A stretch of DNA of 64,000 nt from Microstegium vimineum (lineage: Eukaryota > Streptophyta > Magnoliopsida > Poales > Poaceae), in NCBI GenBank assembly GCA_022036555.1, contig CM039120.1, positions 23,154,227 through 23,218,226 on the forward strand. The letters run 5' to 3'. A program made the position numbers and the translations under genes. Under the pieces are notes generated by a model that saw nothing but the letters and a program-made list of their open reading frames with translations, made no database searches and was not told where the DNA came from. Of this stretch, positions 44,901 to 56,028 are shown piece after piece. Position 1 is the first letter of the stretch, and every line of letters begins with the position of its first letter.

Positions 44901-45932
44901 TCAGTAACCGTCGGAGTAGTCGTGCTCTCCGATGTTGTCGTCGAGGTTGTCGTCGTAGAAGGGCTCGTCGGCGAAGACCTCGTTTGGTGAGTCGGGACCA
45001 AGGATCACTCCATCCTGTGGCTCTGGCTCTTCAGGTACAGGTGCTTCGGCGGCTTCAGCTGCTGCTACAGCCTGCTGCTGATGGAGGGCGTGGAAAGCCT
45101 CGTGCAGGTTGTTGATGTACTCCTGCTGTCCATTGAGGTTTCCCTCTAACTCTGCAACTCTAGCCTGTAGGTCTTCTGACTCGGTCCAAGCTTCATTCCT
45201 GGAGTTGGTGGCATCGAGAAGCAACTGCTCACTGACCACACGAGCGGTGATCTCCTCCTCCAACTTAGCCTGAGCCTGATTGCGTTCCAGAGTTATCTGA
45301 GCTAACTCTGCCTGAAGAGTCTCGACGGCTGTCTCGAACTCTTGCTGCAACTGATGCTTGCTTTCCATCGTGGCGTTGTGGATTTCTGCAACATCCGCAA
45401 GACTGCGCTCCAGACTCTCACAAGTGCCAAGAAGAGCTCCAGTGGCACCCATGGCTGGGGTCTCACAAAAGAAAAGCTCCTCTTCGCCTCCTGTCAGAGT
45501 TGTCTCCTCAGTCTGCATCCAATCCACAGGAAAAGCTGATCCACGTGGGAAAACTCCCGGCCATGCGTCTGCAAGATCTGCTGGAAAACGAGCGATGATG
45601 TCCTTTAGCACCAGGTATGCTGCCCTGTTGGCTCCATCCTTAGCACAAGCTCCCTTGGTAACGATCATCCATCCTGCCCAGTCGGGCCTTCCTTCCAAAG
45701 CTTTTACTCTGATCTCAACCTGGACCAAAGAATCTTGGCCATACTGTTGCTTCTGCCAAGAGTACTTGGGTTCACTGCCCTCAGAATACCCAATGGCGTG
45801 CAAAACTCGCCAAAGGATAGTTGGCAACCCAAAGTACGTCAAAAACTTTCCCTTGGTCATCTTCCTTGCCAACGGGTGGCGAGGGACTCCTGCTCCTCCG
45901 GTTGCTTTCCTGGCGGTCAGACGGGTACGAGG
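44901..45932 (-). CDS. Extra ORF upstream of gag in element E (ORF0-like)
   Basis: An intact 343-codon frame between the 5' LTR and gag of element E, same strand. I chose MPRTRLTARK at 45932 as start; the frame is open 33 codons further upstream without clear support. The N-terminal half is globular (TKGKFLTYFGLPTILWRVLHAIGYSEG, WAGWMIVTKGA, ADAWPGVFPRGSAFP). The middle (residues about 175-300) is a predicted long coiled coil rich in Glu, Leu and Gln. The tail is acidic with Ala/Pro and ends DYSDGY. Extra ORFs before gag have been described in related rice gypsy elements of the RIRE3/RIRE8 type. Function is unknown; the coiled coil suggests self-association or Gag partnering. It is unbroken although Gag-Pol carries a stop. 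Confidence 0.75.
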   Translation of the reverse strand, partial: PRTRLTARKATGGAGVPRHPLARKMTKGKFLTYFGLPTILWRVLHAIGYSEGSEPKYSWQKQQYGQDSLVQVEIRVKALEGRPDWAGWMIVTKGACAKDGANRAAYLVLKDIIARFPADLADAWPGVFPRGSAFPVDWMQTEETTLTGGEEELFFCETPAMGATGALLGTCESLERSLADVAEIHNATMESKHQLQQEFETAVETLQAELAQITLERNQAQAKLEEEITARVVSEQLLLDATNSRNEAWTESEDLQARVAELEGNLNGQQEYINNLHEAFHALHQQQAVAAAEAAEAPVPEEPEPQDGVILGPDSPNEVFADEPFYDDNLDDNIGEHDYSDGY

Positions 45933-46620
45933 CATCTGAAGAAAAAGGGGTTTCGACTCTCGTGAGACAGATATTAAGTTGGTCATTTTTATCAAAAGGG
46001 GACGATTACAATTTAAGGGGAGGGATGACATGGTACAAGAATATAAACATGATGCATGGTCGTAACTACGTTCTCACTCAACTAGAATGACTCGTAAGTC
46101 CTAACGTTCTAGTCGGTGGCAAGACGATCTCTCGTTACGCAGTTATTCGTTCTACACGGTTGCGTAGTTAGTGTACCTGCAAAAAATTCATCTAAGCCCA
46201 AAAGAACAAAACCCAATGCAGAAAATCACCGGGCACTTCCTGATACGCATGAAGTACATACCAGTTAGATACCAAAACCTTATGCACCAAGCTCGGAAAA
46301 CCCACCCAGCATTTCATACTTCCCAGACATGTCTGCGTGAAAGCTCGCATATCCTTAAGTAACAAGATATCACTTCCCTTGACCAACGGTTGGAAGGTCT
46401 GCTCTCACATCTCCCAATTAATTTTTAATGCAATTTTTGAACCTAATATCATTCTAACAAAACCCTGAACCAAGTTAGTATAACTAAGCCACCTGATTTC
46501 CTAGTATAGGGCTAAGGACTAGACTCTGGCACCCAAGTTTCAAAAGTAGTTTATAAAAATAATTTTGAAAATACTAGTTTTGTTGAAAAGTTGCTCAACC
46601 GAATGAGGATACCTGAACAA

Positions 46621-46633
46621 TGCTCTGATACCA
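46621..46633 (-). other. Primer-binding site, element E
   Basis: TGGTATCAGAGCA on the minus strand, the initiator-methionine tRNA type, two bases inside the LTR edge. Confidence 0.85.
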
Positions 46634-46635
46634 GC

Positions 46636-48092
46636 TGTGACGGACTGTTCAGATTATAAGAGATCAAGTGCTAAAGTAGCTGACTTAACTACCACTTAAA
46701 ACACTTGAGCCCATATAATCCCGGTAGTCCGGAAATCTCGAAGGATTTCTAACATCAAATCAGGATCGCGTACATTCAGGGATACACATTCGAACGAGCC
46801 ACAAATCAACCGAAAATACTTTCAGTACGAAATAAAGTTATTACAACACTTTGTTGGGGAAGAAGAGGCGAGCAGCGTGGTTGCGAGGCAAAGGTGAAAG
46901 CTAGAAGGAGAGGGATTGAGCAGAGGAGCTCGGGTGGTGGTGGATTGGAGAAGAAGGCGCTTGCGGTGCTTCGGAGCTCTCGGCTGGTGATGGCAGAGGA
47001 CTGCGAGCGATTGAGCGAGTGCGTATGAGTGTGGACGGGTGTGGGAGGTGGTGGAGGTATAGGCGCTCCTCTTGGCATGGTCATGGCCGACCGGCGTGGC
47101 TAGAGGGGACGTGATGCGATGGTGCGGCGGTGGCAGCGGCGCTGGCGTGCTTGCGGCGGGCGGCGCAGAGCAAGACTTGGTCGACGCGCCGTTAGCGCGG
47201 ATTCGCGCTTGAGTGCGAAAGAGACAAGGCGGGACGCTGATTGGACGTGGCACAGCGGTGGCGTTATTGCGAAACAACGGCGCGGCGCGCGGCAGGGCGG
47301 CTGGCAGGTCTGCGGCGGCGAAGCAGAACGTCAGCGGCGGAAAAAGCGGTGCCGACTTGGTCCTAGCGCTGTTAACGCGGATTTGACTGAGACAGAGCGA
47401 GCGGCGACAGCGATGTCGGCGCAGTGCCGAAGCGGCGGCGATGGCGTGTTCCACTTCCGCGGTCAGGCATCGTCAGCCACGCGGCGAATGACTCCGACGT
47501 ACGGCTCAGCCGCGGTCGGGTGAGTGCGCGCGAGCGTGCGCGGCACGTGCGTGCGGTCGAGCGCGCGGGAGAGGGGTCGATATCGAGGGTAGGGTTGATG
47601 GGTAGATCGAGCCTCCGACTCGGTCGAGCCTTGTGCGCGGGGTCGTTCGTCCAAGCCTCAGTTCGCCATATCGAGGGGTCGAAGTCGAGGGGGTGTCGAT
47701 GGACTGGCTGATCGAGCCTCTGGCTCGGTCGAGCCTCTGGCCCGGGGTCGTTCGATCGAACACTTGGTCCGTCACGTTCATCGAGCGGTGGTCGAGGTCG
47801 AGGGGTGGCGCTTGGCCTGTCTCGATTCTGATTTCCTTTTCCATTTTCTTTTATCTGATGAAACTAAGCAGGGTAACTAAAGATGAAGCAAACCCTACTT
47901 TACTCTAAGCATAGCAAGGTTTAACTAAACAGGTTAAACACACGAATTAAGCACAAAACACCTATTAAATTCTAGTTTCAAAGCATGTAAACACACACAT
48001 GAAATGATAGCATATGCAAACATGAATGCAATGAAATGTTGTGCTTAGTGGCTAATGATGATCCTAATGCAAGCTTGACACAGGGTGTCACA
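46636..48092 (-). repeat. 5' LTR of element E (1457 bp)
   Basis: Edges TGTGACGGAC (left) and GGGTGTCACA (right). GC-rich and CpG-rich between 47100 and 47800, with repeated GGTCGAGCCTCTGGC-like and CGATCGA units. ORFs here are composition artefacts. It inserted into family D gag next to GAAGC (48093). No second LTR is in the window. Confidence 0.82.
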
Positions 48093-48872
48093 GAAGCCAT
48101 CCTCTCCACAAGAGCGGTTGCATCGCGGATAGTGAATGATAAGAACGATCCTCCAGCAGCTGCATCCATGTTCTCACGGGTACTCATGGTGAGCCCATGA
48201 GAGAATGTTTGCATAAGTAGCCAATCCCAAGGTGAGGGCATTCTGATATGTAATTTTGAAAGTGCTCCCATGCCTCTGGGACATATTCATCATACTACTG
48301 TTGAAAGCTTGAAATCTTTGCACGTAGGGCATTCGTCATGCCCACTGGAAAGAACTTTGCTAGGAAGGTTGTAGACCATATTTTCCATGTAGTATTTTTC
48401 TATTTGTTGGCGTAGAACCATTGCTTCGTCTTTCCCAAGAGTGAGAAATTGAAAAGATGGAGTAAGGTTACATCTCTGGAAACTCCCTTGATGGTGAAAG
48501 TACTACAAATCTCCAGAAAAGTGTTGGAGATGAGCACTCGCATCTTCATGTACCTTTCCGCAAAATTGACTCGCTTGCACCATGTTGATCAAACTGGCTT
48601 CAACTCGAATCCATTATCCCCCACGTTGACTATTGGACCAGTCCTAATGTTGGCAGTTGTTGGTGCTGAGAACTTACGGGGAGTCTTGTCGGCCATCGCT
48701 TTAAAATCTGATGTTAAGCTTCATCTTAATTGGTTGACTTCTGACAAATTGGTTGGAGTCTTGTTGAGCTTGGCTCTGGTCTTCTTCAATTAAGCTTTGG
48801 GATTCTCAACATAGTTCGTCGGAAGTTCAAAACTGGTCATACATCACCCTGCATAAAATAGGAAAAATGGAC
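48093..48872 (-). pseudogene. gag: Family D Gag fragment 3
   Basis: Minus-strand remains matching 24550-25330: the same order of ACGGGTACTCATGG, TTGAAAGCTTGAAAT, GGAAAGAACTTTGCTAGGAA and the MVQASQFCGKVHEDASAHL-type stretch (reverse of 48540-48590). It is cut on the left by element E and on the right by the solo LTR at 48873. Multiple stops; only a footprint. Confidence 0.6.
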
Positions 48873-49998
48873 TGTTGACACAAAAAGCGTCAGTATTTGC
48901 GAACACCTCGGGCTATTACCCAAAGCTCGGTATTCCGGAGGCGTGCCAGTCGATTTGACCAATCAATCGACAAGGATGATAACTAGAACAAACTGAACGA
49001 GACGACAGCGATGCGCCCGAACGTCAAGGCTCAGATTGATCAAGGATAACTAGAGCAGAGCTGAACGAGGCAAACAGCGATGCGCCCGGAATGCCAAGGC
49101 TCAGAGGTACTCCCACGCGGAACTTGCAAGGATTTGACGGAGATCAAGATGATACAGCCCGTCGAAGCTTGAAGAACTCGTTGATAAGCTAAAACTAATA
49201 CAAAAAGGGTAAATTGCGATAAAAGTAGAATAAGAATAAAATTGATTTGTTTTTGATTGGATTGATTGTCTTTTTCGTAGCCCTCGGGCACATATTTATA
49301 CTCCCGCATGGAGAGTTGTACAAAGACACGACACGTATCCTTCCTAAAACAAACTCCTAATTTTAAGGAAACTGACTCACGCAGGAGTCGAATCTAAAAC
49401 AATAATATTTATTTCCCTAAACAAACACGCCTATTTTAAAGGAAAATAAACGACTCATGCAAGAGCCGGATTCAAACTACTATAATAATACTGGTACAAA
49501 ATACCAGTTTCCTTATACTCCTCTTCGATGGAAACTTTCCATCGGCAGATCCCTCCAATCCGCGACTTCCGTCTCTGCCACCTGTAGTCCTCTGACACCA
49601 AGTGTTAAGTCACACCCATCGGCATCGGCAATACTTTCCCGATCGGCAATCGGCAACATCCCCTCATTGGCAATCTTGCACTGATGATTTGTCTTCAATC
49701 TATCAGCGATCGGCAACCACTCCACCGACACTCGGCATCAGCTTCTCATTGGCATTCGCTCATCGGCAATCGGCAGTGTCCCCTTATCGGCAATCGGCAT
49801 TTAACTTGAGCTACTCGGCTTCACCAATCAACCTTCGTCGGCAAGGACCCAGCCTCCATCGGTAATACACTTGGCATTCTCGCAGCACTCTCATCGGCAA
49901 TACTGGCTCACAATTTCCCGATGCCGATAGAAAACAGCTGCTGACCAGTCAAGCCTTAGCTCATTTGACACGTGCTGAAAAACGGTGTCAACATGGAC
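48868..49998 (-). mobile_element. Solo LTR of the element A family with perfect TSD
   Basis: LTR 48873-49993 (1121 bp, TGTTGACAC...GTGTCAACA), flanked by TGGAC at 48868-48872 and 49994-49998. TATA box TATAAATA at 49293-49300 (minus). The U3 part 49540-49930 holds at least eleven ATCGGC/GCCGAT hexamers. The matching duplications show an insertion followed by LTR-LTR recombination. Confidence 0.93.
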
Positions 49999-50881
49999 AA
50001 AGCTAGAGTCAGCATGTTTGAGAAAAATAATCAATAGTGTGTCTCAAATATCATGGTGTGCATAGCCCTTATGTGTATGTGATGCATGTATGTAATTAAT
50101 TCATGGCTTGCATGTCATGAGTATGACAATATGGTTGAAGCCACATATATTGTCCATTCATATATAATAGCCTGTGAGCCAATCTGTGATGATCCTATCT
50201 GCGACTATGTAATTTTAGTTCACTGCATCGCATTAGTGCTAGATAGTCTTGGTGGACTAATCACGGATGGATGGAATACATGAATCATGGATATGGAGAT
50301 CATCATGATGAATAGTTCGATGGATATGGAGATCCTCAAAGGAATAATGGGCTATACCAAGTCATATTGTGTAAATGTCGTTCTTACTATGTTCTACTTT
50401 CACGTGCGACAATGTTTTTGTCTACATATGCGATAGTGAAGTAGAACGATCCCTCAGTAATTTTTAAGTTATAATGCTCCCCCAAACCTTGCACTATCAC
50501 GTGTCTTTTATGATCGGTGGTGGGTCTATGAAATTAGGGTGCCAATGGTTTTTCTTGACTAGATAGATTTGTATCAGCAAAAGGGTTGGTTACTTGAATA
50601 AGGTCATCCTAATAGTTAGGGGCCTTGGAGGATTAGTTGTTGAGCAACCCAAAAATAAGATTCATATGTGATATGATTAGCAAGGAGTTGCTTACCGATT
50701 TACCATATCTTCTAGTGGTGATGTTAAAGCTCACTAGTCGACTTGCTAGTTGTGGGTCTTGAATCACTAAGTTTCAATAGAGGGATATTTATTTCAGTGG
50801 GAGTAGATTCTATTAAATGTTTAATATGATTTACTTTGTCTTGGATACATTGTCTTAGTATTTGCATTACTTTTGTTGTAG
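49999..50881 (+). other. Unassigned; 3' part likely a Copia leader
   Basis: No ORF of note. From about 50400 it reads like the untranslated leader of the Copia gag beginning at 50882 (GTGGGAGTAGATTCTATTAAATG and TTTGTTGTAGATG just before the ATG). No LTR edge recognised. Confidence 0.35.
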
Positions 50882-51060
50882 ATGCCTCCCAGCAATCAAC
50901 TATTTACTTTGCGTTCAATTCTTGAAAAAGATAAGTTGAATGGAACAAACTATGCGGACTGGATCCGTAACCTGAGAATTGTTCTTAGGGCTGAGAAAAA
51001 AGAAGAAATTCTAGACACTCCATTACCAGACCAGCCTGCTGAAAAAGTCACGTATGTGAG
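50882..51060 (+). pseudogene. gag: Ty1/copia Gag N-terminal fragment
   Basis: MPPSNQLFTLRSILEKDKLNG..YADWIRNLRIVLRAEKK, the typical start of plant Copia Gag (L.G.NY..W...L...L). About 57 codons match before the frame runs into unrelated sequence at about 51060. The rest of the polyprotein is absent. Confidence 0.7.
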
Positions 51061-51305
51061 TGTAAGGATTTTCATCTTTGTCCCCAAAAAAGATTGTTCC
51101 TGAACTTTGGCTATGAAGCTAGGGTGGAGCTCATAGCTAGGTGAAAGGATGGGTTATGAGGATGGTGGTGGCTCCAAACTAAGGCCCTTTGGAGAGGCAA
51201 GAAAGGATATGGGTGATTGGTTCATGGTGTGAAACGGATAAAATTAAAAAAGATAAAATAAGAATAACTCAGACGACTCAATTCTAGTTAATGCAGCTAT
51301 CATTC

Positions 51306-51325
51306 CCTGGCAACGGCGCCAGAAA
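51306..51325 (-). other. Primer-binding site, family D copy
   Basis: CTGGCGCCGTTGCCAGGG on the minus strand, five bases from the LTR edge at 51330. Confidence 0.75.
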
Positions 51326-51329
51326 AGGT

Positions 51330-52782
51330 TGTTGACACCACAGGTGGCAAACGGAAATACCGCAAGTGCATGGTAGTCAATTGTAGCTCTTCAGCAGGAG
51401 TATTCTAGGTATCGTATTTTAACCGAGGAATGTGAAGTCTACTAACTAGATTCAAGGATGTCCTATGATGAACAAAAGAGCCTATGCTCATTGGGTAGAG
51501 AAGTTATGTGTATAGCAAGGATATCTGGCTGGTATGGTAGGTATAAGGACTGATTCAGTCCCCCACAAACTGAGGCAATAGACGAAACAGCAGGAGACAA
51601 AACCCCGGCTGGAAGCAACTATCCTTTTACTGGAGCCTAACCTTTTAAGAACTTGCTTATAACCATGTGGCGGGGATCAAAGGCACAGACAGGGCTGTCA
51701 CTTCATGTTGGCATCCGCTCGAGCCATGCAGCAAGCGGCCTACACAAGTAAACGATAGTGTAGACACCACATCTACACTATACTTACTACTCTAGAACTC
51801 TTGCAGGACCAGAGCACTCTACTAATAAAGTAAAGCGGTGCATGAATAAGATAGGTTTTATAACTACTGAACCAATGCTAGAATATCAAAAACTATAGAT
51901 AACTCGGGTGAAGTTCTTACATAGAAGAACTTACATCCACTGAGGAACTCCTCGGAGAAGACTCTCGACAGACCCGAGGCTTTCTCCTTCGGACTTGCCT
52001 CACTCTTGCCCTTCAGGCATAGCACACCGGCAGAGCTTCGCTAAGCTACTTGGGAGTGGACTACTCTGTTGTGTCATGAGTTGAGAGTGAAGGACTAGGG
52101 AGTATTTATACCTAGAGGTGGAGTAGGGGATACTCTGGTGCCACGTCAGCGATCCGCGTCACCTTCATCATGCTCCGTAGGATCAAACCAATCGTACAAC
52201 CGCCATAGATCAAAGATGGAGATCATCTAGTGCATGGCAGCATGCAGGAAGGCGGTGGAGACCTCGAGGAGGCCTATGGCCACCTAGGCCAAGTCGGCCA
52301 ACCTGCCTATGGCAGGTGGGGACCTCCCCCTTCTTTTAGAAGGTGGCCCCACGGGTCAGGGGGCTTGTGGGTAGCCTCTGGGCCCACTTGCCAGGTCGGC
52401 CGACCTGGAGTTGAGCCCTCTAGGCTCCTCCTTTTGCGTGGAGCATGGTCCACATGTTAGTGACGTCTTATAGAAGTTTGGCATTTTTTTCGTGGTCCTT
52501 TGTGGACCCATGGATCCTTGTGCCTTGATATTTGACCATTGAGAGGAAGCATACAGTGAATCCAAGGGTAGATTTTCACTCTCAAGGATGTCACTTGGAT
52601 CATGGGAGCATGGGAGCCCTTGGTGGGCTCTTAGTGGGGCCGGCCGACCCCCTAGGTGGGTCCCACAGGCTCCCAATGTTCCCATTTGTCATTACCTGTA
52701 TAAAAATATTCAAGGGACATGGGGAACTATTTATTTGATAAAATATGTTCTAGCTATGTTATTATTCCATGGAAATCAGGCA
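51330..52782 (-). repeat. Family D-like 5' LTR, right end lost
   Basis: Left edge TGTTGACACC beside the PBS. TATA box TATAAATA at 52103-52110 on the minus strand. GGCCGGCC/CCTAGG-rich blocks upstream of it (52270-52400; 52630-52655). The LTR start expected at the right is not found; another LTR-like sequence begins at 52783. Confidence 0.65.
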
Positions 52783-53215
52783 TGTTGACGGTGTTTTTAG
52801 CATGTAAAAGTATGTCATATCTACTTTCAACAGCGTGCAACAAGGAGAATCGAAAACTACTCGGACTCAACAAGGAAGGACACCCGAAGCGTAGCTTAGG
52901 ACTCTAAACTTGTATCCGAGTAGAACTAGAATAAACCCTCTACGATGCCTAGACTATAAAGGGCCGCTAGAGGTACTACCCGAAAACACACGCAAGGTGA
53001 TACACATACATGTTGTACGAAACACTACAAGCAATAATACGCAAATAGGCTAACGCCGCTTGGTCGTAAGATTATTACTCGACCACGTCAAGGGCCCTAA
53101 CCAGTATAAATCGTGTGTCTCTATGCGTTAACCACTGAGTTCCATTATTCATCGAAGCCTGAACAACTATAACGGGTACCCCCCATGGCAGGCTATCGAT
53201 GGTAAAACATCGACA
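52783..53215 (+). repeat. Small gypsy LTR-like unit, probably solo
   Basis: TGTTGACGGTG...ACATCGACA, TATA box TATAAAGG at 52955-52962, and GGGTACCCCCC...GGCTATCGATGG near the 3' end. The layout parallels family C LTRs but the sequence is diverged. Flanks AGGCA and CTACC do not match, so insertion edges are not proven. Confidence 0.5.
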
Positions 53216-53580
53216 CTACCAAAGCCAAATACATGATTTCTAAACTAGCTCATAAGCTACTTGCTTTATTTTGAGTTTTGTGAACACTATGTGACCCTTG
53301 TTGAGAGGATTATCATGCTCCCAAGATAAAGATCATGTACACTCCACATATATATTTGCTGCTCTTACACTAAGAGTATGCAAAAACGTGTCTTATGCCC
53401 AAAATCTATTCCTACACTAGGGATAGAACCAAAAAGATTTATCATTAGGATAAAAATGCTCCAAGTTTGTAATCAATTCTGTCAAGTTTTATGTGTGCAA
53501 GCAAGAAGATATGGGCTACGCAAAAGTAAAAGAAAATAAAGAGACTAAAACATGGACAAGTGTCCTACCAAAAACAATGG
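53216..53580 (+). other. Family D non-coding region, left of solo Copia LTR
   Basis: Non-coding. It ends GTGTCCTACCAAAAACAATGG and continues at 55393 once the solo LTR is removed, matching the reverse strand at about 38145-38190. Confidence 0.6.
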
Positions 53581-55397
53581 TGAAAGCATCTAGGCCCCAT
53601 GGTTTCAGTGATTAACGACAATGCGATGTTATTATGGCTAACATGTGTTTTTGTAGAGGCAATTAGAGTGTTAGGCCATAGTGACAAGTGTGAATAGGAA
53701 ACTATTGGAGTTCTAATGCCCTCAATATGGATATCGTTTCGGATTTAAAAGGGTGAAGATGAAGACCATAGAATGACTAGGTCTAAGTGCCATAAGAAGA
53801 TGAAGGGCACTTAGTATAGAATAGGTTTTTGTTTTACCTTTGACCGTACTATTAAGAGGTGTTAGAATGTGTAGCTTGACTTAGCAGAGTTTCATGGTAT
53901 AAGTGTGGTGCACACTTGACATCCATATCCCTAAGTGAGCCCTAGTTGTCCCTGATATAGCCTAGAACTTCTTCCATATTCATCGCTAAGTGATGTGGAG
54001 TTGAGAGAGGTGTCTAATAGGCATCAGATGCGGGTACAGGAGGCATCGAACGTGTCCAGTGTAGTGTCGATGCCTAGGGTTTGGCATCGGACTCACCTCA
54101 AAGGGGCATCAGACGTGTCTGGTGCCCTTAGAAAGTTTTAGAGTTGTTCGGACCCATATATCGGACGCTGAGGCTCAAAGTTGAGTGTGTCCGGTGGTGT
54201 CTGGTGCCCTTAGAAAGTTTTAGAGTTGTTCGGACCCATATATCGGATGCTGAGGCTCAAAGTTGAGTGTGTCCGGTGGTGTCTGATGCCCTTAGAAAGT
54301 TTTAGAGTTGTTCGGACCCATATATCGGACGCTGAGGCTCAAAGTTGAGTGTGTCCGGTGGTGTGTCCGATGACTATGCAGAGATGTTCCAGAGAGGGTT
54401 TGCAGTCATCGGACGCGTCCGGTGGCAAGGCGTCGGACGCTAGGGTGTGTCCGATGTTTTTCAGAGAAGAACCCGAGAGGAACTAGAGAGCACCTCAAGG
54501 CATCGGACGCGTCCGGTGCTATGGTGTCGGTGCGTCCGATGGACACTGTGTTTGATCAGGAACTAGTCGTTGGGGCCAGCATCAGAGTGTCTGGTGCCCT
54601 GCAGCGGAGCGTCCGATGCCAACTTAATCTGCGCGTTTCAGCAGGCCACCAGGGCAGTTTTGTGAGAGAGCTATATATAGCCCATGACTTTGCTCATTTC
54701 AGTTGCTGAGAAACACTTTGAGAGAATGAGAGAGAGCAAGAGCCCTAGTGAGAGGAGTGATTTGAGAATCCATCCTAGTTGAGTCCTCACTAGTAAATCC
54801 AAGAGTTCAAGTGTGCATCCATCCATCTCATGAGGCTAGCTTGAGTCAAATGAGAGTTTGAAGCTTGCTACTCTTGGTGATCGACATCACCTAGATGGTT
54901 TGGTGGCGATCCGAGGCGAGGTGACCGTTGGGAGATTGTTAGTGGCCCTCCTCCACAAGTTGTGATCGGTTGTGGGCAATTCACCGAGCCGAAACAGTGA
55001 AGAATTAGCCCGCAGAGAGCACTCGGTCCCTGCGCGGATCGAGGGGGAGCGATACCCTTACGTGGGTGCTCCAACGAGGACTAGGGGGAGTGTCGACTCC
55101 TCAATGCCTCGGCAAAACATCACCGTGTCACAATCCCTCTTCTTCCTAACTCTTTACATTCCGCAATTTACCTTCAAACATTTCATACTTTCTCTTGATA
55201 TACTTGTCACCATGCCTGATTATAATTTCTAGGTTATTGTTCAATTCCATTGAATTGCTACCTCTTTCTAGAATAGAACACACTTTGGTAGGCACGAGGG
55301 AATTGGCAATTGTTTAGGTTTACATTTCCGTTTTAGAAATTTAAAATAAGCCCAATTCACCCCCCCCCCCTCTTGGAATCTTGATCCTTTCAAATGG
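53576..55397 (+). mobile_element. Solo Sirevirus-like Copia LTR with perfect TSD
   Basis: LTR 53581-55392 (1812 bp) starts TGAAAGCATCTAGGCCCC and ends CCCCCCC...GATCCTTTCA, with inverted TGAAAG/CTTTCA tips. AATGG flanks both sides (53576-53580, 55393-55397). U3 has CGGACGCGTCCGGTG units and a 3 x 82-bp array. TATA box TATATATA at 54672-54679. Confidence 0.92.
54115..54360 (+). repeat. 82-bp tandem repeat, three copies, in LTR U3
   Basis: Copies at 54115-54196, 54197-54278 and 54279-54360 differ by only a few bases (GGACGC vs GGATGC; CTGGTG vs CTGATG). The array ends about 310 bp upstream of the TATA box. Confidence 0.9.
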
Positions 55398-56013
55398 GTA
55401 CTCAGATGCCTGCCTCTTTGGGAAAAAATGAGAAGAAATAAAGAAATAAATAAGAGATAGCCCATAGTCTTTATGCCTTGCAAGAATTCTCAAGTTATCA
55501 AGAGAGATGAAATATCAATGAATATAGTAGAATTAGGTTAGACACTAAATATTTCACAGACATGCACATCTTGATCTAAGAAAATGGCATTTCCCTCCTC
55601 ATATCCTAGTTTTGACTTTACAATACAAGCAAGGTAAGTATGTTATTTCCTTGAACTACCTATAATTCCAGATATAGCCTTTTAGAGTTAGGATATTTTG
55701 AAGGCATCACCCATTCATACCTTGACAAGGATCCAAAAATACTACATATAAGAGTGCCTTGGGTATGCCATATAAGAAGGAGAAGGTAAGCTAAGTTTCA
55801 TTTTGAAAATCATTGCAAAAACTCCAATTAACTCGACTAAGAGGAAGTAGATGATCTCTTTCAAGTTGTTCCATTCTTTAACCGCTCAAATTTCTATGGT
55901 AGACACTTTGAATCCCTAGTACATGTATAACAAGGAATTGTTCAGTGTTGATATCTTGTCTTACAGTGATATGTAAAGTAATCCAGTCTTTTCTCAAGGA
56001 TGAGCAAAAGTCT
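55393..56013 (+). other. Family D non-coding region, right of solo Copia LTR
   Basis: AT-rich, no coding. Ends in AAGGATGAGCAAAAGTC before the polypurine tract, the same sequence style as the reverse strand right of 37412. Confidence 0.6.
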
Positions 56014-56028
56014 AAGTGTGGGAGAGTT
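56014..56028 (+). other. Polypurine tract, family D plus copy
   Basis: AAGTGTGGGAGAGTTT directly before the 3' LTR start at 56029. Confidence 0.7.

Noticed and set aside
47119..47523. ORFs up to 210 codons in both strands of the element E LTR
   Set aside because: They lie wholly inside an LTR, are Arg/Ala/Gly-rich and overlap on opposite strands. GC-rich artefact.
52783..53215. Proven solo LTR insertion
   Set aside because: Flanks AGGCA and CTACC do not match, so I list it only as LTR-like.
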